Of a stretch of DNA of 64,000 nucleotides, positions 16,663 to 24,729 are shown one piece after another; position 1 is the first letter of the stretch, and each line of letters begins with the position of its first letter. Position numbers and translations under genes: made by a program. The stretch comes from GCA-2683825 sp965662355 (GTDB lineage: Bacteria > Planctomycetota > UBA1135 > GCA-002686595), in NCBI GenBank assembly GCA_965662355.1, contig CBFIHP010000002.1, positions 368,043-432,042 of the forward strand, in the 5' to 3' direction. The notes under the pieces are model-generated. The model saw only the letters and a list, made by a program, of their open reading frames with translations. It was not told the origin of the DNA and did no database searches.

Positions 16663-16875
16663 TCAGTTCAGTAGATGAACGATGAGCCGCGTGCTCTGGC
16701 GCACGATGAAGAGATACTTGGCCTGAAACTCCTCGAAGCTGCCGCCGCAGATCGGGCAGCGTATCTCCTCCACGCGCTCCGGCGGCGGGGCCGCACCGAG
16801 GGCCGATATACCAACGGAGAGGGCCGCCAGGGTACAAACGAGCGCACCCGCCAGGAGTTTGGAGCGCAATGCCAC
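16663..16875 (-). CDS. Small secreted CxxC protein
   Basis: 70 residues. A clear signal peptide (LLAGALVCTLAALSVGISALGAA) is followed by a short mature part containing RCPICGGSFEEF, a rubredoxin-knuckle-like CxxC, and a basic/hydrophobic end. Function unknown; one CxxC alone could bind metal only as a dimer or act as a redox pair. It is divergent from the histidine phosphatase gene, with 22 bp between starts. The export signal plus the CPxCGG knuckle argue that it is real despite its size. Confidence 0.55.
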   Translation of the reverse strand: MALRSKLLAGALVCTLAALSVGISALGAAPPPERVEEIRCPICGGSFEEFQAKYLFIVRQSTRLIVHLLN

Positions 16876-16897
16876 GCCCCGATTCTATGCTCTCTGC

Positions 16898-17512
16898 ATG
16901 AATCGCCGTCATGTCGTTCTGCTTTGTGCCGCCTCGCTCGCGAGCTCCCTCGGGCTTTCCCCCGGATTCAGGACCGCCGACCCTCTCGGCGAATCCCAAA
17001 AGCAGCTGCTGGAGCCGCCCATCACCGTGTTCTTTGTTCGGCACGCGGAAACCGCCGGATCGACCCGCAGCGGCGGCGACCCCGAGCTCTCCGAACAGGG
17101 GCAAGCGCGTGCCCGGGTGCTGGCACGCTTGCTCGGTGCAGCCGGAGCTGAGGCCTACTTCTCCAGCGAGTTCGCCCGCACGCAAGGGACACTGCGGGCT
17201 CTGGCCGGGGACGCCGAGATCGCCGTGATCTCGGCCAGGGAAGGCGCGAAGCAGATCGAGGCCCTACGCGCTCTCGAGCCTGGGTCGGTCGCGGTCGTGG
17301 CCGGTCACTCGAATACCGTTCCGGCCTTGGTGCTGGGACTCGGCGGCAAGATCGACGAGCTGAAGCACGACGCACGCTACGGCCCCATGCTCGAGCACTA
17401 TCAGTACGATCGCCTGTTCTGTGTCATCCTGGATCCCGCGACCACAAAGGCCTCGACGACGATCGAGTTGCGCTACGGCGAGGCGTGTGAACCTCCGGCC
17501 GAGCCCCGGTAG
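16898..17512 (+). CDS. Secreted histidine phosphatase (SixA/phosphoglycerate-mutase superfamily)
   Basis: 204 residues from the ATG at 16898, which gives a signal peptide (MNRRHVVLLCAASLASSLGL). The catalytic signature is VRHAE, with the phospho-accepting His49. A second histidine is in VVAGHSNTVPALV, and SEFARTQGTLRAL matches the conserved arginine segment. The superfamily removes phosphate from small molecules or proteins. The exported location suggests a periplasmic phosphatase rather than a SixA protein phosphatase. The longer frame starting at 16859 overlaps the divergent small gene and was not used. Confidence 0.85.
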   Translation: MNRRHVVLLCAASLASSLGLSPGFRTADPLGESQKQLLEPPITVFFVRHAETAGSTRSGGDPELSEQGQARARVLARLLGAAGAEAYFSSEFARTQGTLRALAGDAEIAVISAREGAKQIEALRALEPGSVAVVAGHSNTVPALVLGLGGKIDELKHDARYGPMLEHYQYDRLFCVILDPATTKASTTIELRYGEACEPPAEPR

Positions 17513-17527
17513 ATCCGCCCAGGCAGA

Positions 17528-18418
17528 TCAATCCGGCTTCGGAACCGCTTCGTACATCAGGTTAGGCGTGCCCGTCACGGTGCAACCCTCGAGTGCGGGA
17601 TCGAAGGGTTGGTTGGCGGGTGACACGAACTGGAACGAGGCGTCCTGGGTGATCCAGTGCGCGAGCTGGTCACGGCGTTCGTTTCCGAAGGCGCTGGCCT
17701 CCGCGCCGCTTTCTCGGGCGCGAATGGCGAAGCGATATGCGCTGCGCTCGTCGCGTTTCTTCTGATACTCGAAGATCGCCAGGTACACCCAGGGACGCAC
17801 ATCCCTCGGGAGCGCGACTTCCTCCATGAGCGCTTCACACCGCTCGAGTTCGGTCCAGTCGTCCGCTCCGGAGAGGAACTCGTCGATGCGATCCTGAAAA
17901 TCGAGCTCGGCGTGGACGGCCATGAAGCACAGGTTGAGATAGGTCAACGCGCGTTCCGTTCCCATGGCCTCGAGAGTGTCCGGGAGCTTTTTCTCGCCCA
18001 GATGTTCGAGGTCCGCTGTCTGTGCCCTTTCAAAATCGGAACGGCCGAACCCTGAGTTGTAGGTCATGGCCATCAGGTGACCCAGACGCGAAGGCTGGGA
18101 GGCACCCGGCTTCGAGAAACTCGTCTGCGTTCCGTGCTCTCGTAGAAACGGTCCCTCGTGACTCGCGCGCGTGTGCGCATCGGTCAGGAGATAGGCAGCA
18201 AAAAAGCGCTGCAGGGCAAAGTCGTCGGCGTGCACGCTCGTTTCCGCCAGGAGCTGCTGCAGTCGGAAGACGCTCTCCTGGTACCTACCCGCCTGGAGGT
18301 CGCCGACGGACTCCTCCAGGGTCAAGCGGTGCTCGATGTACGGATTGACCGACGTGCATGCGAGCGAGCTTGCACCAAGAAGAGAGAGGACGAGAGAAAG
18401 GGCGTACTTGGTTTCCAT
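17528..18418 (-). CDS. Probable lipoprotein, third gene of the kinase operon
   Basis: 296 residues, no recognised domain. The N-terminus METKYALSLVLSLLGASSLAC is an export signal ending in a cysteine, lipoprotein-like but not a textbook lipobox. The rest is mainly helical: VGDLQAGRYQESVFRLQQLL and later ALTYLNLCFMAVHAELDF suggest TPR-like pairs. It begins 9 bp after the stop of the preceding gene and is the last of three same-strand genes headed by a membrane Ser/Thr kinase. A role at the cell envelope in that signalling unit is an inference from position only. Confidence 0.65.
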   Translation of the reverse strand: METKYALSLVLSLLGASSLACTSVNPYIEHRLTLEESVGDLQAGRYQESVFRLQQLLAETSVHADDFALQRFFAAYLLTDAHTRASHEGPFLREHGTQTSFSKPGASQPSRLGHLMAMTYNSGFGRSDFERAQTADLEHLGEKKLPDTLEAMGTERALTYLNLCFMAVHAELDFQDRIDEFLSGADDWTELERCEALMEEVALPRDVRPWVYLAIFEYQKKRDERSAYRFAIRARESGAEASAFGNERRDQLAHWITQDASFQFVSPANQPFDPALEGCTVTGTPNLMYEAVPKPD

Positions 18419-18427
18419 GGTAGTGAC

Positions 18428-19033
18428 CTAGCGCTGGATGCCGACGTAGATTTCCTGGGAGCTGTTGTGGACAGTGACCTCGAAGGCCATGAGCGAATGC
18501 GCCAGGTCGAAATGGTGGGAGATCCCCTGGTTGACATGGGTCAGCTTGCGCCCCTTGGCCTGGAACTCATCGAGCGGATCGAAGGCGAAGAAGAGGTAGC
18601 CCTCGTTGGCTTGCGCACTCAGAAGCCCTCCCTTGAATGCGTTGTCGCGAATGAGGCGTGCCGAGCGCTCCTTGACACGATCCGCCACGTCATCGGCGTG
18701 CACCTGGCGCAAGGCCGTGCCATCGATCAGGTAGAGCCGTGCCTTCATCCGGTCGGGCTTGATGAGGATCTGGGCGTTTTCCTGTCCCTCGCCACGCAGT
18801 TGCATGCCGAGATGAATCGGGATGATGCCCTTGCGCATCAGGTCGTGACGGAAGGTCTCAGCGTGATTCTCGTCGAAGGCCGCCTGGGCGTAGACGATTC
18901 CCTCGAGGGCCTGGGGCGGAAAGCCCTCGAAGCTCTGAACGGATCTGGAATGATCCAGCACGAGCTGCGAGCTTGAACCCAGACAGGACAGCGGCAATAG
19001 CGCTGTGGCAGTGAGTAGGAGGAGTTTCTTCAT
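18428..19033 (-). CDS. Probable lipoprotein, second gene of the kinase operon
   Basis: 201 residues, no recognised family. The signal sequence MKKLLLLTATALLPLSC ends in a probable lipidation cysteine. The mature part is soluble and mixed: FPPQALEGIVYAQAAFDENH, MRKGIIPIHLGMQL, IKPDRMKARLYLIDGT and a C-terminal EVTVHNSSQEIYVGIQR. It starts 13 bp after the kinase stop and ends 9 bp before the third gene, so the three are almost surely co-transcribed. It may be a surface partner of the kinase's extracytoplasmic domain; this is inference. Confidence 0.65.
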   Translation of the reverse strand: MKKLLLLTATALLPLSCLGSSSQLVLDHSRSVQSFEGFPPQALEGIVYAQAAFDENHAETFRHDLMRKGIIPIHLGMQLRGEGQENAQILIKPDRMKARLYLIDGTALRQVHADDVADRVKERSARLIRDNAFKGGLLSAQANEGYLFFAFDPLDEFQAKGRKLTHVNQGISHHFDLAHSLMAFEVTVHNSSQEIYVGIQR

Positions 19034-19046
19034 GGTCGGTTGGGCC

Positions 19047-21983
19047 TTAGCGGAAGGAACTGAAGAAGACCTGTTCGCGCTCGTAGACGCCGATCCGAAT
19101 CTCGCGCACCAGTCCGAAGCGCGGCGAGAACCACATCTCGGTCGATCCCGAGTTGATGATCAAACACGGAACCGATGCTCCGTTGAGTTCACGCCCGTAA
19201 CCCGAGGTGTCCATCTCCTGAAGCCAGGGTTTCGTCGGCAAGGCGTCGTCGACCTTTGGATGGAAGACTCCGACGCGCACCTCCGAGGAGACGGCGCGCA
19301 GGTCCAGGCCCCGGAACCCTTCGGTGAAAAATGCGTCGTCGGAACGCGTGATTTCGAACGTCTGGGGCCGGCCTGTCGTGGCGCCTTCGGCGTTGTGGAT
19401 GCGTCGTTCGATGTTCCACGTACCGCTGGACGTCTTCTGCAGACGCTCGAGGAACCACATGGCAGCCCCTGAGCGTGTCCACGTGTGGTGTAGAACGATG
19501 CTCGAATCAGCCGGCTGCGGATAGGCATGCCCGCTTGCGAGGCCGAGCTGGAGTGCCAGCTGTGCCCGCCAATCGTGGTGTGCGTAATCCGACCCCAGGA
19601 CGGGGTGTTCACGGAAGAGCTCGGCGTAGGCCGGCTCGCTCGCGCGGGCGACGTACCACTCGAAGGCGCAGAAGTAGGAACGCAATCGAGTGGCGAGCTT
19701 GCCGGTCTGGCCAGCCCCGGGGCCTTGCAACCACGCGCCCCACTTGCGCAGGGGCCAGGCTTCATCCAAGGCCACGAGATCCAGTTGTCCTGACTTGACG
19801 AGGGTCTTGTCGAGGTGCGCTGCATAGCGCCCGATCAGCTCGCCGATCGAGGCGGGTCCGTAGAGTTGCGCATGGGCGAAGGCGGCCGCCGGATCCTGAT
19901 CGTCGGGAGCGGTTGCGATCGAACGCCAGGCTTCTTCACGCGAGGAGGCGCCGTCCGCTGATGCGGCCTGGATCTGCGTCGATAGCAGCTGAAACGTGTC
20001 CTTGAGGCGGACGAGCCGATCGACTCTCTGTGCGCCGATAGCGGTGACCTGCAGCCAGGACTTCGCTTCCAGGCGGAAGTTCAGCTCTTCCTTACGAGCC
20101 TGCTGGAGGCTGCTGCGTGCCTCATCGAGGCGACGGATGTCCACCTCTTGCGAACGTTGAGCCAGCTCGAGGGCCGCGGCGGACATCGCCAGGTGGTAGA
20201 CGAGCTCTTTGCCGTCCTGCTGGTCGAGCGTGAAGACGCCAGCTCTCGAGCGGCTCTTCAGATATTCGAAAGCGGACGAACCGGCACCGTGATCGATGCG
20301 GCGCAGGACTTCATCGAAGCACTCGGCCATCTTGGCTTCCGGCAGCTCGGCGAACTCCCGTTCCCGCTTCACGACTTCCAGATCGCCGACACGGCTCTGC
20401 AGCGTGTCGTTGCGGCGTTGAAGCACACCGTTTTGCTCGCGCAGCTCGCTGTAGTCGCGCTCGAGGTCGACAAACTTGGTTCCGAGATCGCCTTCCTCGA
20501 GCAGACGGCTCTGCAGTAGTGTCAATTCCGATTCCTTTTGCGCCAGGCGCTGCGACACCCGGGCTATTTCGCCGTCCTTCTCCTTGGTCGCTTCGGCGGT
20601 AGCGACGGCGATGTTCGCCTGCATATCGCCCGTTTGATTGTGCATGTACCAGATGATCGTGGCTTCGGCGCCGGCGGCGATCCCGATGGCCATGATGCCG
20701 GTACGTGCGAACACGCCGAGCTCGCCCTCGGGGCGGAAGACCTTGGAGCGCTCGATGGCCTCGAGGAACTGGGCCGCACTCTGGTAGCGCTTCTCGCGGT
20801 CCTTCTGCATCGCCTTGCGCAGGATCTTGCGAATCGGGCGCGGGAGCGTCTTCAGCTCGGATACGAGCGGCTCGACCCTCGTCTCCATCAGCGACGTTTC
20901 GATCTGTTCCAGTGTTTCGCCCTCGAACGGGCGCCCACCGGTGATCATCTCGTAGAGCACGACACCGACCGCGAAGAGGTCAGTCCGGGCGTCGAGGCGC
21001 TGCCCCTGCACCTGCTCGGGAGACATGTACGCGGGCGTCCCGCAGCGCTCGCGCTCGGGCATCTCGGCCGCTAGGCCGGCGATGCCGAAGTCGAGCAGCT
21101 TCACACCGATCCCGAAGGGATTGTCTTCCGTCTTCGGCACGCGCGCGGACAGCATGATGTTCGACGGCTTTATGTCCCGATGAATCAAACCGTGTTCGTG
21201 TCCGCTCTGCAGGCCGTACAGGATCTGGCGCGCGATCTCGAAGGCTTGACGGGGAACCAGTGCACCTTCGCGGCGAAGCACGCGCGCGAGCGGTTCGCCG
21301 ACGACGAGGTCCATGGTGAGGAACAACGATCCGTCCGCCATCTGACCGGTGTCGCGCACCTGGCAGACCTGCTCGGACACAAAGCCCTGGGCTGCTCGAA
21401 TCTCCTGGAAGAAGAGTTCGCGAAAGCGCTTGTCGGCGGAGAACTGCGGGTGCAAGACCTTCAGGGCCACCTTGCGCCCCTCGATCTGACGGTCACACGC
21501 TCGGAAGACCTTGCCCATCCCACCGCGTCCGAGAATGCCGAGCAGCTCGAAGCGCTCGCCGGACGAGACGCTGACTTCCGGCGCGGGGGGCTGTTCGGCG
21601 AATTGGGGATATTCCGTCGGCTGGAGTCCGGTCCCAGGCGCAACCGTGTTCGCTGCGGAACCCTCCGGGCTTGCCATGGGGCTCCCGTGGGCCAGGGTCA
21701 CATCGAGCGCGTCGAGGATCGAAGCCGGTTCCAGCGTTTCGTTCGTCACGGGTGCCGGGTGTGGGCCCGAAGGTATGCCCGGAATCGTTTGCGCTGCTCC
21801 TGGCGGCTGGAGGGCGGGCGGGCCCGGAATCGGTGCCTCGGGAGCAAAGGGGTCAGGAAACTCGGAACGCAGGCCCGGCTCTGCTCCCCCAAGGGGGGGC
21901 GGAGGCTGCTGGGCCGATTGGGGCTCGCCCTGGGGGGGCGGGAAAGCGTTGCCGGGTAGTGTCGGATCGTCGAACTGAGCCAT
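19047..21983 (-). CDS. Membrane-bound Ser/Thr protein kinase with Pro-rich N-terminus, coiled coil and large extracytoplasmic domain
   Basis: 978 residues from the ATG at 21983. The layout is: Pro-rich tail 1-140; Hanks-type kinase ~145-410 with glycine loop GRGGMGKV (152-159), Lys175 in VALK, catalytic HRDIKPSN (268-275), DFG (298-300) and CGTPAYMSPEQ; one membrane helix ~425-447; coiled coil ~455-540; and a C-terminal domain of ~430 residues that I do not recognise. All catalytic residues are intact. It lacks PASTA repeats. Two probable lipoprotein genes follow in the same operon and an FHA-domain gene diverges from it, so phospho-Thr signalling between envelope and cytoplasm is likely. The frame stays open to 22619, but that extension is antisense to the FHA gene. 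Confidence 0.93.
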   Translation of the reverse strand: MAQFDDPTLPGNAFPPPQGEPQSAQQPPPPLGGAEPGLRSEFPDPFAPEAPIPGPPALQPPGAAQTIPGIPSGPHPAPVTNETLEPASILDALDVTLAHGSPMASPEGSAANTVAPGTGLQPTEYPQFAEQPPAPEVSVSSGERFELLGILGRGGMGKVFRACDRQIEGRKVALKVLHPQFSADKRFRELFFQEIRAAQGFVSEQVCQVRDTGQMADGSLFLTMDLVVGEPLARVLRREGALVPRQAFEIARQILYGLQSGHEHGLIHRDIKPSNIMLSARVPKTEDNPFGIGVKLLDFGIAGLAAEMPERERCGTPAYMSPEQVQGQRLDARTDLFAVGVVLYEMITGGRPFEGETLEQIETSLMETRVEPLVSELKTLPRPIRKILRKAMQKDREKRYQSAAQFLEAIERSKVFRPEGELGVFARTGIMAIGIAAGAEATIIWYMHNQTGDMQANIAVATAEATKEKDGEIARVSQRLAQKESELTLLQSRLLEEGDLGTKFVDLERDYSELREQNGVLQRRNDTLQSRVGDLEVVKREREFAELPEAKMAECFDEVLRRIDHGAGSSAFEYLKSRSRAGVFTLDQQDGKELVYHLAMSAAALELAQRSQEVDIRRLDEARSSLQQARKEELNFRLEAKSWLQVTAIGAQRVDRLVRLKDTFQLLSTQIQAASADGASSREEAWRSIATAPDDQDPAAAFAHAQLYGPASIGELIGRYAAHLDKTLVKSGQLDLVALDEAWPLRKWGAWLQGPGAGQTGKLATRLRSYFCAFEWYVARASEPAYAELFREHPVLGSDYAHHDWRAQLALQLGLASGHAYPQPADSSIVLHHTWTRSGAAMWFLERLQKTSSGTWNIERRIHNAEGATTGRPQTFEITRSDDAFFTEGFRGLDLRAVSSEVRVGVFHPKVDDALPTKPWLQEMDTSGYGRELNGASVPCLIINSGSTEMWFSPRFGLVREIRIGVYEREQVFFSSFR

Positions 21984-22100
21984 CGGGAGGTTCCCTTGAA
22001 TAGAAGCCGACACCCCGATCGGACTACGAGCAACCCGGTCTTGAGGTTCAAGCTGGGCAACCGTGAACACCGAAAGAACACAGCGAACCGAGGTTCCCGT

Positions 22101-22661
22101 GTGAAGCTGCGCATCCATCAAGTCGGAAAAGACCCCGTTGAGGTCGAGATCGACAAGGACGAACTGACCTTTGGTCGTTCCTCCGAATGTGATGTCGTCC
22201 TGTCGAACCCCTACATCAGCAAGGCCCACGTGCGGCTGCTGCGGGGCCTGGTGCTTCACGACCTGGAATCGATCAACGGGACCTTCGTCGCGGGCAAACG
22301 CGTGTCCACTCCGGAAATTCTGCACGGAACCAAGTTCAGTATCGGTCCCGAGGACGTCACGATCGAAGTCGTCGAGGCCGACGAAACCTCCGCAGATTCC
22401 AGTCGGCCCTTGCTTGCCATGCAGGCCGAGAATGCGGGGCTCCAACACGAGCTCGAGGAGCTCCGTGCACAGACTGATTTCCTTCAGCTGCAGGTGAAGA
22501 ACCTGATGCCGAGCGAGGACGATGGGCCGGACGCGGAGCTCAATGCACGTCGCGATCAGGGCATCGAGGAGATCGAGAAGCTCCAGCAGGATTACGCCGA
22601 GCTCTTGAATCGACTCCACCAGGAGATCGACGAGTTGCTCGAGCCCGAGCCCGCGGAATAG
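22101..22661 (+). CDS. FHA-domain protein with C-terminal coiled coil
   Basis: 186 residues from a GTG at 22101 (start of VKLRIHQVGK; a GAGG sequence lies just upstream). The forkhead-associated core is complete: LTFGRSSECDVVL, the S-x-x-H site as SKAHVRLL, and LHDLESINGTFVAGKRV. These are the residues that bind phosphothreonine. Residues ~105-180 form acidic coiled coil (LQHELEELRAQTDFLQLQVK, RDQGIEEIEKLQQDYAELL). It is divergent from the membrane kinase gene with 117 bp between starts and is the obvious candidate reader of that kinase's phosphorylation. This pairing is inferred from adjacency. Confidence 0.9.
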   Translation: MKLRIHQVGKDPVEVEIDKDELTFGRSSECDVVLSNPYISKAHVRLLRGLVLHDLESINGTFVAGKRVSTPEILHGTKFSIGPEDVTIEVVEADETSADSSRPLLAMQAENAGLQHELEELRAQTDFLQLQVKNLMPSEDDGPDAELNARRDQGIEEIEKLQQDYAELLNRLHQEIDELLEPEPAE

Positions 22662-22851
22662 CGTCCAGCCAGCGGCGAGACAGTGGTCTTCGTCGAGTCG
22701 GAGACTTTTTCGCGATTGTTCGAGGCTGGATACGAGCTTGGTCCGGCCAACGGTGACGGGGCTCGTTTCCGTCCTCTCGAGGCCCCGGAAAGCTCAGGCG
22801 CGCGGCCTTGGAGGTTCCTGGGCGTTACGAAATGCCCGCACCGATTCCACC

Positions 22852-22880
22852 TTGACAGATCGGCGTCGAGCGCCTATCCC
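22852..22880 (+). promoter_or_regulatory. Putative sigma70-type promoter of the VCBS protein gene
   Basis: Perfect TTGACA, 17-bp spacer and TATCCC, followed by a GGACGAGGAG ribosome-binding site and the ATG at 22903. The -35 is consensus; the -10 matches at its first half only. Confidence 0.45.
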
Positions 22881-22902
22881 GGAAGGACGAGGAGTTTCTC
22901 GC

Positions 22903-24729
22903 ATGTCCGATCGCCTTCACCGTTTTTCCTGCCCGTCCCTTGTTTCTCGGCTTTCCCAGCCCGCCATGGGGGCGTTGGGCCTGTGCGCGATGGTCCCGTT
23001 GCTAGCGGCCCAGAACTATCACGGGATCGCTACCCAATCCCCGTGGCATCCCTCGCTCGCGGACGGGGATTTCAAGAGGGTGACCAGCGGTCGCTACTCG
23101 GACGACGTTCTGCTGGATGCGTGCGTACAGGTAGGGTCCCAGCTGGTGCTTCTCATCGATCCGGGCCAGCAGATGATCTTTGCTCCCTTCGGAGGGGACG
23201 TGGTCGACTTCGTTCACTATCCGGCTCCAACCGGTAACCCCGGCGGCGAGAGGGATCGCATCATCGCTGCCGAGTCGGGCAGGGTGGCGGTGTACGAATG
23301 GAACATCGGGTTGGGCGCATTCGGCGCGGGGCTCACCATCCCCGGGCTTCAGGGGAATCCCAAGGGCATCGAACTCGCGCTCGATTCCGCCGACGGTATA
23401 GCGCGCATCGGCGGGCTGGAAGCGGACGGCCGAACGCTCTACATGGGGACGTTGAATGATGGTTGTCCGCGGACGTGCTATGCGGAGGAGGGGCGTTTCA
23501 CCCTGCCGCCCGAGCTCGGGCCCGTCATTGCCTGGGAGATCATGCAGTGGGATGGCCTTGCGGGGCTGGAGTATCTCGTGCGCACGCATACCCAGTTCCA
23601 CGTGTTCGATGGCACGGGGGCGCCCATGGTCGCGGCGGTGCCGGCGAACGGCTCCAAGGCGCTCATCGAGGCCTTCTTCGATCCGGTGCTCGCACGCGAC
23701 CGAGGGTTCTGGTTCACCGAAGGCACGGCCCCCAATGACTTCATCGGCTTCGTGTTCGATAATCGCTACCCGCCCGAGGTCGAACCCGCGCTCTTCTTCG
23801 GTTCCCTGGATGTCGGGCAACTCGGCTTCTTCGACTACGACCTGGACGGTTGGACGGACCTGTGGTTCTCGACCGAGACGACGGACGAGACCTATCTCCT
23901 CTATGGGTTCGAGAACCCGGTATTCCCCGTGGACTCGACCTTTGGGTTGAACCTCCAGCAGACCACGGTGATTCCTCTCGGCGGCGATCCGGATTCGGGC
24001 GTCGATTCGTTCACCGCATCGCTGGGAACGACGGGAGATTTCGATCTCGATGGGGACGTGGACTTCCTGTTCGTCAACGACGATCACCAGCACGTCAATT
24101 TCATTCGTGGGGACCATCTCGAGGAGGATTTCCTGCTTCCCGCCATCCACGAATACACCCTGACGAAAACGGCCGCTCGTCCCGACGATTTCTGGACCTT
24201 CGATCTCATGGTTTCGATCCCCTGGCCCACCTATTCACGCGAGGGGAACGGCGACTCGGTGATCAAGAAGATGCTCATCGAGGTCTTCTATCAACCGGAA
24301 CAGGGTAGCGCGATCGATCCGACGCCGCGCACGATCCTCTTGCAGGCGATCCAGGAGGGGGCCGTCCCGACGACCCAGCACAAGCACGATTTGACGCTCC
24401 TGACGCCCAGCAGTGGCGGGGCGCATGATGTCGATGAATACAGCGAGCCCGTGGGCGGTACCCAGGGTATTGGTGAGATCATTCAGTTCTCCGTTTCCTT
24501 CCCGGTGACCAACGATCCGATCATCGCGATCTACCAGTTCCGTTTGCGCCTCCTGGGGGACGATGGCCAGCAAGTCGGCCCGGCGTTGATCGAGTACTAC
24601 GCGGACGACGATGAGGTCAGCACGAACCTCTCCAACGAGTACAACCCCTGGAATCCGGGGGATCCCGACAACGGCTTCGGATTCCATCGCCGGGGCGGCA
24701 TCGGGAGCTTTTGTCAGGCGTGTCTGTGA
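22903..24729 (+). CDS. Secreted VCBS/FG-GAP repeat protein
   Basis: 608 residues from the ATG at 22903, which has a strong ribosome-binding site and gives a signal peptide (LGLCAMVPLLAAQ). Calcium-loop repeats of the VCBS/FG-GAP kind are visible (FFDYDLDGWTDLWFS, TGDFDLDGDVDFLFVNDD), forming a likely beta-propeller. The C-terminal third is a different beta-rich domain ending GSFCQACL. Function unknown; such proteins are usually surface-exposed and bind ligands. The 3' end overlaps the convergent CHAT gene by 16 bp. Confidence 0.75.
   Translation: MSDRLHRFSCPSLVSRLSQPAMGALGLCAMVPLLAAQNYHGIATQSPWHPSLADGDFKRVTSGRYSDDVLLDACVQVGSQLVLLIDPGQQMIFAPFGGDVVDFVHYPAPTGNPGGERDRIIAAESGRVAVYEWNIGLGAFGAGLTIPGLQGNPKGIELALDSADGIARIGGLEADGRTLYMGTLNDGCPRTCYAEEGRFTLPPELGPVIAWEIMQWDGLAGLEYLVRTHTQFHVFDGTGAPMVAAVPANGSKALIEAFFDPVLARDRGFWFTEGTAPNDFIGFVFDNRYPPEVEPALFFGSLDVGQLGFFDYDLDGWTDLWFSTETTDETYLLYGFENPVFPVDSTFGLNLQQTTVIPLGGDPDSGVDSFTASLGTTGDFDLDGDVDFLFVNDDHQHVNFIRGDHLEEDFLLPAIHEYTLTKTAARPDDFWTFDLMVSIPWPTYSREGNGDSVIKKMLIEVFYQPEQGSAIDPTPRTILLQAIQEGAVPTTQHKHDLTLLTPSSGGAHDVDEYSEPVGGTQGIGEIIQFSVSFPVTNDPIIAIYQFRLRLLGDDGQQVGPALIEYYADDDEVSTNLSNEYNPWNPGDPDNGFGFHRRGGIGSFCQACL

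Noticed and set aside
21984..22619. N-terminal extension of the kinase frame by 212 residues
   Set aside because: It is exactly antisense to the FHA gene, whose domain motifs are clear. The Pro-rich N-terminus from 21983 is a natural start.
22738..22902. Upstream extension of the VCBS gene
   Set aside because: The ATG at 22903 has a strong ribosome-binding site, a promoter just upstream and a signal peptide; the extension is Arg-rich.
24727..24729. TGA ending the VCBS protein after CQACL, considered as another Sec codon
   Set aside because: Sequence beyond it is the antisense of the CHAT gene, with no homology continuing in frame.
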